This document shows positions 53,775 through 64,000 of a stretch of DNA of 64,000 bases, in pieces. Numbering within the stretch: the stretch's first letter is position 1; each line of letters starts with the position of its first letter. Origin of the DNA: Symsagittifera roscoffensis (taxonomy: Eukaryota > Xenacoelomorpha > Acoela > Convolutidae); the NCBI RefSeq assembly GCF_963678635.1, contig NC_087068.1, positions 39,081,649 through 39,145,648 of the forward strand, written 5' to 3'. Below the pieces are notes generated by a model. The model ran no database searches, was not told the DNA's origin, and saw nothing but the letters and a program-made list of their open reading frames with translations. The position numbers were made by a program, and so were the translations under genes.

Positions 53775-54180
53775 ATGGCTACTCAAAGACGTTGCCTTCT
53801 CTCTAAAAACAGATTGCGAGGTAGAGAATTTTGGTGTTTCACATGCACAGGCTACATGCATGTAAAGTGCAGCCACCTAGACGGCAGCAGTGATCCTTAT
53901 GACAATTTCAGCTCTCATCGCTGCACCTCCCAATTTTACTCACCTAATGGCACATATGAAAGCCATCGCCCAACTTTAGCTACATCAACGCTCACCGAAC
54001 TCCACCCTCTCGCTTACACTGCCCCACTTCCAAAAAAATTCAAAAGAACCTTCCACTATAGAACCTGTAACAACACAAGACTTATGGTCAAACCCCAGTC
54101 CAGATTTCATAGAATTCATAAAGAAATTATACAGCCAAGTGGTCCACTGGAAACTTGCCATCAAGCAGCAAGCACTGGAA
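53775..54180 (+). pseudogene. 5' part of the PHD/RLE retroelement
   Basis: NRLRGREFWCFTCTGYMHVK, C-S-H-L-D, SSHRCTSQFYSPNGTYESHR: a PHD-like finger (W-C-x2-C, M-H-V-K-C, H-R-C) followed by a Thr/Pro-rich linker. Same as 58546-58790. It breaks off at CTTGCCATCAAGCA and continues as BEL/Pao sequence. Confidence 0.65.
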
Positions 54181-54490
54181 ACTTGCCATCAAGCAACAGC
54201 CACCCCAATACAGATCTCAATTGACAAAACCGAAACCTCGTAACTTCTCGCTTCCTTCTGACTAATGAAAACATACGCTACATCGTCTGAAATAACGATG
54301 TCATCGGTTAGAAGACACGTTTTGCAAATACTTCGGAAAACCATATCAATCTATGACAACCGCTACCAACTCGGACTTCTGTGGAAACCAAATGTGAATC
54401 TTCCCAACAACTATAAAGCACCAACTGCGTAAAAGCAACAGATGAAATTACAACTTAATGAGAATTCAGAAAAAATTGCCCTCTACCAGG
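54181..54490 (+). pseudogene. Truncated BEL/Pao pol fragment
   Basis: Near-identical to 48610-48925 (IQISIDKTETS, then DNRYQLGLLWKPNVNLPNN) and ending at the same point, GATGCAATAAGATTATC, where block C starts. The shared breakpoint shows that the BEL-block junction was duplicated together with the block. Confidence 0.75.
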
Positions 54491-54709
54491 ATGCAATAAG
54501 ATTATCAAAAAAATAAACATAATTTAAGCCAGAAATTTTGTAAGCAATTCATTATCAAAAACGAGAAGTGGATGCCGTCTAGGCAGAAGCTTTCGGGGGT
54601 TAGATTTAAGTTACGATTGGGCGAAACAATGAGCGCGTGTGGAGTAAGAAAATTTTTAATAGAATTAAAGAGCATATGGCTATGGATAAACAGTTTGCGA
54701 TTAATATCA

Positions 54710-55265
54710 TTGTTATTGGAGCTTTGGATTCTTTAAGGGATGATTAGGGATTTGGGCTGAAACTTGTTTGTAATGAGATTGATTAATTTTTTCCCTTTTA
54801 ACTCAACTTCTCGTGGATGCAACCTATTAACATTAGACCCAGCGATAATGGTTAATGTATTAGGGCGCTTTGTTCTGTATTGTAAAAGTGTTTCATACAG
54901 ATCTTGGGGTGTGGTACCGCTGGAAGAGTGAATTTTAGCTTTTACTAGAACTCGTTTGATTTATTTTGCCCTTGATGTGCCAATTACAAGCTTCCGTGAA
55001 AAGCTTCCGATGTGCCAATAACAACCTTGCCTGGAATTGGGGCATTAACCTGGAACACAGACAGCGAAATAGTAGAAAGATGGGGGATGGTTGGGCAATG
55101 AAGAAAAGAGTTCAATTTAATTCTGAGAAAATGAGAAAAAAACGAAAAAGTTATAGGTGAAACGGTACAATTTGTGGTGTTGTTGAAGGATAGTTCCACT
55201 TGCTCACTCCCTCTTACGTCTAGATACGCCAGGAAAGCTTCACTCGCCTACGGCTGGGACGGCGA
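54710..55265 (+). repeat. Left arm of the inverted repeat (copy C)
   Basis: Matches 43010-43570 and 49130-49690, ending CACTCGCCTACGGCTGGGACGG near 55260. Its partner arm is mostly deleted. Confidence 0.6.
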
Positions 55266-55534
55266 GGTTTATTAAGATAATGAGGAGAGGCGCAAAAACA
55301 ATGTTAAAAAACACAAGTGGTAAAATTGAACAGAGAAAAATCTATTTATCACAACAATTTAGCCTATCACAGTTGACCTCTAAAATTTAAACTTAGATTG
55401 AGAAACTTTATTTTCTAAAAACATTTGGAAAAATTTTTTTATTCTTTTTTTCTGGAAAATCCTGAGTCATAATTTCGATTTAGACATGTACATTTTCAAA
55501 TGAAAACCTGCAAGATTTTGGGATTAAGCTTTCA

Positions 55535-58200
55535 GTGTCAACACCTTGCTCCTAACCTCATCGCGCGTGTTTTAGCCCGGATTGTTTTTCTTGATATCTA
55601 TTGCCTGTAGTGTTAAAAATTTTCTTTGGTTGTTCGACCTAACTTTAATTTCCCAACTAACATCTGCGCTTTTTCCCTCACCGCATCCCTGGAGGTGGAA
55701 ACCTACTGGCAAGTCTGCTTTCTTATATTCCTCAATTCTGGTGGTCATATGTCAAACATTTGTCCAAAATAGGAGGAAGTGCATCCCCTACATGACAGTT
55801 TATAAACCAATCTTGACTTGTGGTGATTAAAAAATGCTGACTTCAGCCATGGGAGACAAAATTGTAGCTTTCTTGTAGTGAAAACCACTTGAACGTTGGT
55901 TAAACCTCGAAACCTGCTTGCAAAATATTGGCTTTGGTTACCTCTATTTTGCACAACCAGCATTGGAGGCTTCACGATGTTTAATGGTTGAATTGAAGAA
56001 ATTTTCTGACTATCCACGGGCTTGCGCTTATCATCGATGATTTTGCACAGGGCGTCTGCCGCCAGATTTGCGGACCAATTTTCAGTTTACTGATTTATAG
56101 GCCATTGCGGGTTATTAATTGCCATAGCCTTCTCAAATTGTTTCCAAGTAGATGTACTCCAAAAACTCCATGTACAGTACCTTGGATAACACTACGCTTA
56201 TACTGAGTTGAGGCGCAGCTTCTATAGTTCACTATGTCCTACTATCTGTCGCTTTTTGCTACCAGAAGCAAGTTACACCCCTATCGTGCCATACAATTAT
56301 GTTCAAATCTAGGAACGGCACACTCCCTCTGAATTAGTTTCCTCTAGAGTGAACTATAGACTTAGATGAAGAGAATTGGCTGCATCGAGAACACAAGTCG
56401 GCTCACCTTCGACTGTTCTAACAATGTCATCGAAATTTCTGAGTAACAATTTTACTTGTGGAGTATCTTTCTCATTGCTTTTAGCGCGGCAGCAGGTTTT
56501 ACAAAACCGGACTGTTTCGGTTATTGATGCGTATACATCCTCAGATATTTTTCTGCTTCTGCATGATACCAGTTTTGCAACTCTTGCATTCAACTACATT
56601 TGATATATATGTTACTTTCCTGCTGCAACAAGGGCACAAACCGTTTTTGCCATTCATTTGCTGTATCTCTGTTCCCGCGGGTATTTGTTGTTTCAAAGTA
56701 AATCCGTACATTTTGAGCCCAAATTTTGCAAGAATTGCAGCGAAGGAAGCGCCCATTGCTAGACCATCAATTTGTACATATCAAGAATCATTAAACTTGA
56801 ATAACACTATGCTGACCGCCATAGTCAAAATCCGATTTCAGGGTTGCTCTTTGACGTTCAGGAGGAGACTTCTGGCTGTAGAGCTTCTGTAAAGCAATTT
56901 CAATTGCTTCATTTGGGGCAAAATGGTTATACAATTTTCCACAGCAAAAGATATTATGGTTTCATTCGGATCTAGAGCATTGTTTTCAATTGTTTCTCTG
57001 GTGTCATTATATTGGTTTCTATATCGGCTTCATCGTTGTTGTCAAAAGTTTTTGCTAGCGTCGTTAAGATTCTCATAGGAGCTGCCTGGAAGTCATAGTA
57101 CTGGTCGCAGCCGTGTCTCAGCCTTGTGTGCCTTAGCTAAGCCAAACAAACGGGCTGGTTTTGCCCCATGTTTCTCACCTCTTTTGTTTATGGCAAATAA
57201 TTCTTTCTTTAAGCTTCTTCTCAATTTTTAGTAGCACATCATCGGTGGTTGCCTCTTTTTCAGAAACTGAGCAGATTGCAGCAAAGATTTGATTCATACC
57301 TTTGTTTCTTCAGTTTGAGAAAACGAACCCCCTTATCAAAAGGCGCAGCCAGCAACCAATTATCTTTGAGATTTTTCCTCGTGTTTCCAACAGCTTTGTC
57401 TCTTGGGGTTTGCCTTTATTTTTTGCGTATGCCTTTGCCGCGTCGACGTTTTTTAGTTTTCCAACTGTGAGAGGAAAGTTCGCAAAATTTCTCTAATCGG
57501 ATCCATTGACAGCCTTTCGTGTATTCATCCAGACAGTTCAATTTATCAAGCTTACCAGATTGCTCATTTCTCCCCTTATGAGATTTATCTTGACTCTCGG
57601 ACAGTTTTTCTAAATGTTTTCTAAAAATTTCTGATGTTGTTTTTATGCTTGCATCAACTTGACGCCTCACAAAACAGAAAAAAAATGCCCAGCAGTGTTC
57701 GTCAATTTCTTTGTGCACCAGCGATCGGGCTTTTACTTTTATCTCCTCATATATTTTCCTGTCCTTATTAGCCCTCCTTATTAGACGTTTCAGTCTTTAG
57801 TAGTTTTTGTTGAACATTATGCAGAGCCTGGTCCAAAAGACAGCGTTTTCGGGGAACCTAAACTTCAAAAAGTCCGGTTTTATGTCGTTTTTAGACACTT
57901 GCTCAAATTTTTTAGTCTATGTAAAGTTACTTGAATTTTTCTGAAGATCTCGAAATAGTCTTGCACAATTTTCAAAAAAAAATTCAAAATCGTCTGATCC
58001 AAACAGCAAGCAAAAGTCGGGTGGTGAGTTTTTTGCAGGTCAAGAGTGATCAAACTCAAAAGGCACAAAGCAAAACAAATCAAACTCTCCTCATCCCTGT
58101 ATTTGAAGCGCAGACTCTTCCTCTGCCTATGGCTCCTGCTCACGTCTTGCTTTCGATTTCCTTCTTGTCTCCGATGGTCAATGTTATTTGCCCCAGACAT
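55535..58200 (-). pseudogene. Penelope-like RT with GIY-YIG endonuclease, copy C (decayed)
   Basis: GIY-YIG start at 56017-55745 (LPWLKSAFFNHHKSRLVYKL, then S-C-R-G-C and TSSYFGQ). Motif C FDDIVRTVEGEP near 56430; PHD-like cluster ~56390-56660, with the second half of the finger frameshifted (KSCKTGIM); motif B GLAMGASFAAILAKF near 56765; GLAKAHK near 57160; N-terminal pieces 58200-57880 and 57718-57416. Inactive. Confidence 0.78.
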
Positions 58201-58545
58201 TGCGAACCAGTTTTTTTTGTGTACTTCGCAGAGACTTCAGTTCCAATTCGCAGTGACTTCAGTTGCAATTCAGCACTCTGGTGCAGCTTCAAATAATCCT
58301 CGAGCTGTTCTGGGTCGTTCTGTTTTCTCTTGAGGTGTAGGCGTTTTGTTGCGGGAAAAATGAGCGCTCCAGTGCCGAGTAGCTAACTAAACAAGTCGGT
58401 CGCTTCTTCCCTTCTGCACTAGACAATTTCCAATAGCTGGAGATTTCCTTATTGTTGTGAGAATCTTATTTCTTTTTTGCTCCAATTGTCTGTGTTTCAG
58501 GTGAGTGCCGCGATTCCAGGCTATACGCATCCCTGAGTTTTCGAG

Positions 58546-60010
58546 GTGTTGCGAGGTAGAGAATTTTGGTGTTTCACATGCACAGGCTACATGCATGTAA
58601 AGTGCAGCCACCTAGACGGCAGCAGTGATCCTTATGACAATTTCAGCTCTCATCGCTGCACCTCCCAATTTTACTCACCTAATGGCACATATGAAAGCCA
58701 TCGCCCAACTTTAGCTACATCAACGCTCACCGAACTCCACCCTCTCGCTTACACTGCCCCACTTCCAAAAAATTCAAAAGAATCTTCCACTATAGAACCT
58801 GTAACAACACAAGACTTATGGTCAAACCACAGTCCAGATTTCATAGAATTCATAATGAAAATATACAGCAAAGTGGTCCACTGGAAACCGGTTTTTATGA
58901 TTTTATCAAAAAATAAAGTTGGTTATAACTTCATTGAAACCCTCAACAGAACTCTGTACAGCCTAATAGAAAACAATGAAAATAGCTTTGCAATGCCCAC
59001 AGCAATGGACTTTCCACGCTTAGTACTGTGCAAAACAAAGTTCGAAAACGACGGATATTTATCTAAAACAATAGCAAGGCGACTAAAGAAATGATAACAC
59101 GGAGACCTGGATGACCGATATAGCTAAGGGAAGGCGCTGCAAATGCGCTTGACAAAAAGAATTTGACAAAAATTGAAGCTGAAAAACAACGTTTCAACAA
59201 ACTATTGAAAACTGGAAAAATATCAAGTGCAAAACCTAAACTAATGGACACATCCAAAAAACGTTCTTCCACGTTTGACACACTTGACACATTCCAAATA
59301 ACGCGGCAAGAAAAAAAATTTACGAAAATCATGAAATTGAAAACTGATAGAGCAAACCGAAATAAAACAAATCTCATTAAATCCTTAGATGAAGCTGATA
59401 AATACGCAATCAACCTGGTCTCTGAAAATTGAGCCTCAAAGTAGCTCAATGCTTTACCACTAGACAGATACAACTGTAACTTGACTAAATCAGAAATCAG
59501 GGATGGTCTTAATTTAGGATACGGATGGGAATCGACCAAAACACCACTCACATAAGCTTGTGGTACATGTTTTAAACTGACACTTGCCCTACACTGTGCA
59601 AAGGGCGGTTTCACATAGAATACAAGGAAATTAGAGACACATTCACCAAACTCATGAACGAGGATCGCCATGATGTCGAGTTTGAGCCAAAATTTCAGCC
59701 TTTTCAAGGCGAAAGCTTTGTCAATAGTTCAAGTACAAGGGAAGATGAGGCACGACTTGGCATTAAAGCATTCAGAATCTGGGACGCACTTTCTTTGATA
59801 TGAAAATTTTCAACCCCAATGAAAACATCGAGAAAAATGAATAAAGACGCATACAAATATCACGAAACGTTGAAGAACTCCAAATATCAGCAAAGATTTT
59901 TAAACCTAGAGCAGAGTATCTTCTGCCCGCTGATTTTTGGATGCATCGGTGGCGCTGCTCCAACAGCCACGTGGAAGATGCAGCGATTAGCCGAAAAATA
60001 AAATGAAAAA
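58546..60010 (+). pseudogene. PHD-finger/RLE retroelement with RT core deleted
   Basis: 58546-59094 is open for 182 codons: a PHD-like finger (FWCFTCTGYMHVKCSHLDG ... SSHRC), a linker, VTTQDLWSNHSPDF, KVVHWKPVFMILSKNKVGYN, FIETLNRTL and KTIARRLKK. Then GKALQMRLTKR and 59163-59432 (KQRFNKLLKTGKISSA ... DEADKYAINLVSEN), where the RT core is missing between ISSA and the following helical piece. Then SKWLNALPLDRYNCNLTKSE, LALHCAKGGFT (59590), DVEFEPKFQPFQGESFV (59670), EDEARLGIKAFRIWD (59740), KYQQRFLNLEQSIFCPLIFG (59880) and GGAAPTATWKMQRLAEK (59950-60001). The last segments are the endonuclease-like domain also seen at 12965-13240. Confidence 0.7.
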
Positions 60011-60263
60011 ACACAAGAAAAACTACCCAGAAATGATATTCTACCTAAGAACTAAAATAAGCTTCGCGCTCCTCAGGAGCACTATACTATGTAAAAAAGG
60101 ATGCAGATCGCTGCGCAAAAGTCAATTCATTGACAGCTCTACAAGCTCTAATGTAGAGAAAGGACGGCTAAAATAAATATACATTGCGACGATGCATTTA
60201 TTGCTACTTCATTGATGCAATGATACAGTTCGCTGTTATAATTGCATTTTTAAAACACTGGTA
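60011..60263. other. Unassigned gap
   Basis: No gene recognised; A/T-rich. Confidence 0.35.
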
Positions 60264-60452
60264 TTGCCCTATCCAGCTGGTGCAACACCGTTATCAAATG
60301 GAAGGGCCCCTTTTCTAACTTTCATCACTTTTGCATATTTAATCGCAATAAAAAGCGGTGTACCACTTGGATCTCTTCTGGATCGATTGCTATTTCTCTT
60401 ATATGTCAACATCTTGCCTGAAGTGTTTAGTGGACGTGTTTTTAGCGAATAG
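60264..60452 (+). pseudogene. LINE RT fragment (motif B region)
   Basis: KSGVPLGSLLDRLLFLLYVN and ILPEVF match the G-V-P-Q-G-S-x-L-G-P-L-L-F-L-L-Y-x-N-D-L-P signature of jockey/CR1-type RT. Several key residues are changed (Q to L, G to D). About 60 codons; isolated. Confidence 0.7.
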
Positions 60453-60465
60453 AGAGAGAACATTG

Positions 60466-60860
60466 ACCCCAATGCAATATGGTTTCATACGAATGCGATC
60501 TACTGTTGTGCAAATATCAGAAGTTCTTCAGAAACTTTATAGATTAAATGAAGAAAAACCATCACAGAATTCATTATACTCTCCTTTGACTTTGAAAGAG
60601 TTTTTGACAAAGATAAACACAATGTGTTATAATTCTACGTAGTATCGGTGTAAGAAAGAACAGCACGACGACCTACATAGTTATCTCTCTGAACGACGCA
60701 ATTGTGTGAAAATTACGGCGCTGTGAGAACGACTTTCGTCGTCGGAGTGAGAAGGGGGTATCCCAAGGATAAGTGGAGTTGCAGTTAAAACAGACTATTT
60801 TCAAACCTCTATGATATCCAGCTATTTGGAAAAAAATTGAATGAAATGACGAGAAAAATG
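60466..60860 (+). pseudogene. LINE RT fragment (QYGF region, rearranged)
   Basis: TPMQYGFIRMRSTVVQISEV then LQKLYRLNEEKPSQ, the QYGFR..RSTVxQ region of a LINE RT. A weak GIP-like motif near 60757 follows in a shifted frame. QYGF normally precedes GVPQGS, so this and the piece at 60264 come from two insertions or a rearrangement. Confidence 0.6.
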
Positions 60861-61189
60861 ACTTCAACACTTCACATGTAAACGTTTTTGAGTATTTTTT
60901 TCTGAGTTACTTTTTAAGATACTCTCTATGAGGTACTCAAACTTTCATTCGTCCCGATTCTCGTTATCTTTCCGTTTTTATGAAAACGATGCGGTAAGAA
61001 GAGCTGTTGTGTTTTGATTACCAATCCATTATTGTTTGTTCAGTTCAACTCAGTTCAAGCATTTTCTTTGTATAAGGGATTGATAAATGCCAAAGCCTCA
61101 AAAGTACTAAGCAAATAAGTTGTTGTTTTTTCTTTTCATATGAGTTACCGGACAGTTTTCTTGTGTTTTTCAATTTCTTGGTCTAAAAC
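60861..61189. other. Unassigned gap
   Basis: No gene or repeat recognised. Confidence 0.35.
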
Positions 61190-61720
61190 TTTATATCTTG
61201 GAATTTTACGTTTAATTTCAGCTCCCTGCTTCTAACGGTGTCTCGTGTGTTGAGCCCTGGCTTCTTTATACTGATATACAGCGCTTTAAAAGTATTTTAA
61301 CAGCTCAATAACGCTAGTGGCTTGGTCATTGATCTATCAGATTAAATTTGAGCTCACACTCTCAATACACCTAAAAAAGGGGTTTCTAAGTTGTATAAGA
61401 CGACTGCGTTCAGGAAAAACTTAACCAAGTCTATAATTTTTATCCTAAATCTGAGCTCAAATCAAAATCTAACAACGAGTGTCTCTAGACATAAAAAAGG
61501 ACTGGTCCAAAAAAACTTCAATAAGGAGAACCTTGTTCCGCAGAGTCAGTCTTTTTGACATCAGGGCTAGTCTACGACATAGAATAGCTATCGTTGTTTT
61601 AATAATGAGAGCGCTGGTGGCCTGGTCAGCGTTGCCATCAGGTCATATGATCCTGCCAAGATACATACTCATAGTCATTATGTTGTTCTACCCTCTTCAC
61701 CAAATACATTGATGGGAGCA
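61190..61720 (-). pseudogene. 3' fragment of another Penelope-like element
   Basis: Minus strand 61275-61200 reads KKPGLNTRDTVRSRELKLN, equal in pattern to the C-terminus of the Penelope endonuclease (copy A: NPG.NTRDEVRSRMLTLK near 43860). Upstream on that strand (to ~61700) are degenerate traces. More diverged from copies A-C than they are from one another, so a different subfamily or an older copy. Confidence 0.55.
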
Positions 61721-62146
61721 AAACTGTTTTTTTTTGGGTTGACTACGGTATTTTTAGTTATCTCGACAGAAGTTTTTCAATGAGCCAATCCGCATCTTCT
61801 TGTCATCTCGATCGGCGACTCTGAGTTTCTTCTTACTTGTCAGAGATAAGATATTGATGATCTGCGTAAGAAAATTATTTTCTATTCACTGGTCTTGCTT
61901 GAGAGAAAACTAGAAAGGATGATGAACAAAATTGGACCCAAAATACACCCTTACCTTGATCTTCGCTCAAATAAAATTGTGTTATCCCGTACAAATTTAT
62001 CGGTAGTTTGGCGTGGAGAGCTTCAATTACATTAAAATTTCACCGAGGACTCCTGTCTCTGATGGCAATTAGTATCATTCGAGAATAAAGTTTTTCGGAG
62101 CGCTGAAAGTACCATAAGTAGCATGTTTTCAATCTTTTTAGCAGCA
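61721..62146. other. Unassigned gap
   Basis: No gene or repeat recognised. Confidence 0.35.
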
Positions 62147-62400
62147 AACACACTTTTATGCATGTCTCAGATCATCCCCCACCATATTTGATTTAGAAAA
62201 AACCAAAAAAATTTTTTAAAATAGTTTTTTTTTTAAAATCAAAATATGGTGAAGAAGCCCTGAGATATACGTAAACGTGAGTTTTAGGGCCTGAAACACA
62301 CGTTTATGAGTGTCTCAGGTCTTACCCAACCATATTTTGATAAAAAACCAAATACCTTATAAAAATATGGTGGGGGAAGATCTGGGATCAAAATAGGAGT
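62147..62400. repeat. Foldback repeat: two direct units each with an inverted partner
   Basis: Arm 1 at ~62150-62195 (GTCTCAGATCATCCCCCACC then ATATTTGA), inverse at ~62240-62285 (TCAAAATATGGTGAAGAAGC), arm again at ~62298-62345 (GTCTCAGGTCTTACCCAACC then ATATTTTGA), inverse at ~62365-62395 (AAATATGGTGGGGGAAGATC). Non-coding and MITE/foldback-like. Confidence 0.65.
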
Positions 62401-63057
62401 CTGTTATTTCTTAGTTTGTAAGGCAAATTTAAGAACTTAAATAAAAAAAAATTTGGCAATTTCAGACACTGATTACTTTGGGAAGTTGTTATATGCCGAT
62501 TTGAAAGTTGACAACGATCATAGATGACTTGAGATTTTCAAATGCAATCAGACAAATTCCGGGAAAGAAATTGAAAATCAGAATGCACAACTGAATTAAC
62601 AAACATGTGCAACCAACTAATTTATAATCAGATCAACGTTAAAAGCAAGAAAAAGCCCAAATACAACGTGTAAATTAGAAACGATCACACATTCGTTTTC
62701 TATTTGGCACTCAATTAAGTTGCCAGTAACCACATCCTTGCTCTATCCCTTGACTGAGCTGGAAGCACAATTTGTCTTCAGAGCGAACCAAGGAGCTCAA
62801 GATTTTAGAAAAAATAATTTCAACATTTCGGACCGCCATAGCTTAACTTTGGTAAAAACACATTTATTTTTTAATATTTTACGCCTGTTTAAGTATCGGA
62901 ACGAACTTCTATCAAGCATTTGTAAGTTTCAATTGCTTATTTTTTTTCGTTCTACTTATTTGAAAATTTATTCACCGCACCATTTTTCTTTTTGCTTTGT
63001 TCATTTCAAGTTTAGGTCGAGATACCTAGGATAGGAACTGAGAAAGTAGGTAAAAAA
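62401..63057. other. Unassigned, possibly upstream region or LTR of the next BEL/Pao element
   Basis: One open stretch (62720-63034) without protein-family features; no clear LTR ends found. Its place directly before a BEL gag start makes LTR or leader sequence plausible. Confidence 0.3.
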
Positions 63058-63140
63058 ACTATTGGATACGACATCTACGACAACTGCAAAAAGACACAAA
63101 AATCAGCACGACAACAACAATCCGCTATGACAAACTAGTC

Positions 63141-64000
63141 ATGCCCAACAAAATCACTCTCCCCAAGATAAATTTTCTCATCGCCAAACTAGGGCGCCAC
63201 TTCAGACGAGTACGAAATGCCATCAATGACATCAAAATGAACTGCAACATAGCGCACGCGGAAACCGAGATGGAGATAGTTCTCAGCAATTTGTACTACG
63301 TAACTTGTAAACCGCCCTACTGAACACGCCGTAGCGGAGGATCTCAGACAACTGAACAACAGCAGGAAACTGATGACACGCCAGTTGAAGCATCCCACAC
63401 GTCTGATTCAGCGCAACAATAGCCACTACTAGATCAGGATTCTAGCCAGACATCAATAATATCCAGCAGCAGCCATCAGCCCGGATCATCAGCACACCAA
63501 ACAAAAGAGATGAAAAACTCTTCAAATAGCCGAGATACTCAGAAACAAGTCCCTCAGATAGGTTTCAAACTCTCATCAACGACAAACGGACCGCCGCTTC
63601 AATAACGAGAACACTGCACCAACAACACAGGCCTCAGCAGTTCATTCCAGCTTCAGATTCTCAGACATCAAGTAGCGGACAGCCGTGAACGAACTGCAGT
63701 CTCATAGACCCTCATAAGTAAAAAATCGAGCCTTTTCCATGAAATATAGTATGAGGTTCGAACTCTTCGAAGCAACAACCCCTCAATGAACTCAACTCGA
63801 ATACGAAAAGATGGCTCATCTACAGACTTTAAGGACTGGAAAAGCCAATCAAACTACTGCCGGTTATTCCTGCAATAACACAATGTACAACGCTGCCCTC
63901 CAAGAACTACGACGACAATATGGACAACCCGACATCGGTATCAATGACTTCGTCGACAGAATACACAGCTGCAAGCTACAATCAGCTCATCGCAGGAATT
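63141..64000 (+). pseudogene. BEL/Pao gag, 5' part, running off the window
   Basis: Starts MPNKITLPKINFLIAKLGRH and continues RRVRNAINDIKMNCNI to a stop at 63323. Gln/Ser-rich linker pieces follow. From 63640 it matches 47190-47540 nearly base for base, including the DUF1759-type segment (ALQELRRQYGQPD in frame pieces near 63893-63935). It gives the gag N-terminus missing at 47181. Broken by several stops; the rest lies beyond 64000. Confidence 0.75.

Larger units (their letters stand above)
54506..58541 (-). mobile_element. Repeat block copy C with a Penelope-like element
   Basis: Third copy of the block. Its right part is internally deleted: sequence jumps near 58473 to the equivalent of 46845 (TTTTTTGCTCCAA), losing most of the right inverted arm, and then joins a PHD element at 58546. 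Confidence 0.75.

Noticed and set aside
62720-63034. 104-codon open frame before the last BEL gag
   Set aside because: No protein-family features and Phe/Leu-rich composition expected by chance in A/T-rich DNA.

Overview
The window looks like a transposon-dense, gene-poor stretch of a metazoan genome, most likely a parasitic nematode. It is A+T-rich outside the element coding regions and uses the standard code. I find no host gene that I can support; almost everything with coding signal is a retroelement, most of it decayed. Several families remind me of elements from Trichinella-type nematodes, but that is memory, not a search result.

1-14,000: a tandem array of a short LTR-type element (about 6.27 kb period) encoding one long protein (1,131 codons intact at 860-4255) that I cannot assign to a family. 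Part of a preceding unit (1-600), one unit (about 650-4650) and a second near-identical unit (6770-10567, broken by TGA and TAG) are present. LTRs (5031-5913 and 11296-12178, 883 bp each, starting TG and ending CA) follow a polypurine tract and carry a TATA box, a cluster of GATA-like sites and a small hairpin. Each is followed by a 221-bp spacer and an inverted LTR copy.

14,075-39,000: what I read as one very long (about 24 kb), decayed LTR element flanked by direct LTRs (14075-15006; 38120-38996). In order: leader, gag (its 5' part duplicated over about 2.35 kb with a BEL/Pao fragment in the seam), CCHC knuckles, protease, Ty3/gypsy-type RT, RNase H and integrase, a GPY/F-like tail, then about 8.7 kb of extra reading frames. 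The extra region has a short ORF, a long frame with two SGNH-hydrolase-like regions, and at its 3' end a diverged homologue of the 1,131-aa protein. The tandem elements at 1-14 kb therefore look like non-autonomous deletion derivatives of this kind of element, keeping the LTRs and the last ORF.

39,000-42,800: a rearranged LINE fragment, an inverted solo-LTR-like copy (39805-40622), and a minus-strand remnant of a PHD-finger/RT/restriction-like-endonuclease element.

42,800-58,540: three copies (A, B, C) of a roughly 4-4.6 kb block. Each contains, on the minus strand, a Penelope-like element with RT motifs and a GIY-YIG endonuclease. Unusually, a PHD-like cysteine cluster lies between RT motif B and motif C. 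The blocks have imperfect terminal inverted repeats of about 0.55 kb and are separated by BEL/Pao gag-protease-pol fragments.

58,540-64,000: a second PHD/RLE element (+), LINE RT scraps, a Penelope 3' fragment (-), a palindromic foldback repeat at about 62.15-62.40 kb, and the start of another BEL/Pao gag running off the window. Boundaries given to the base for LTRs come from comparing copies by eye; domain boundaries in decayed elements are approximate.
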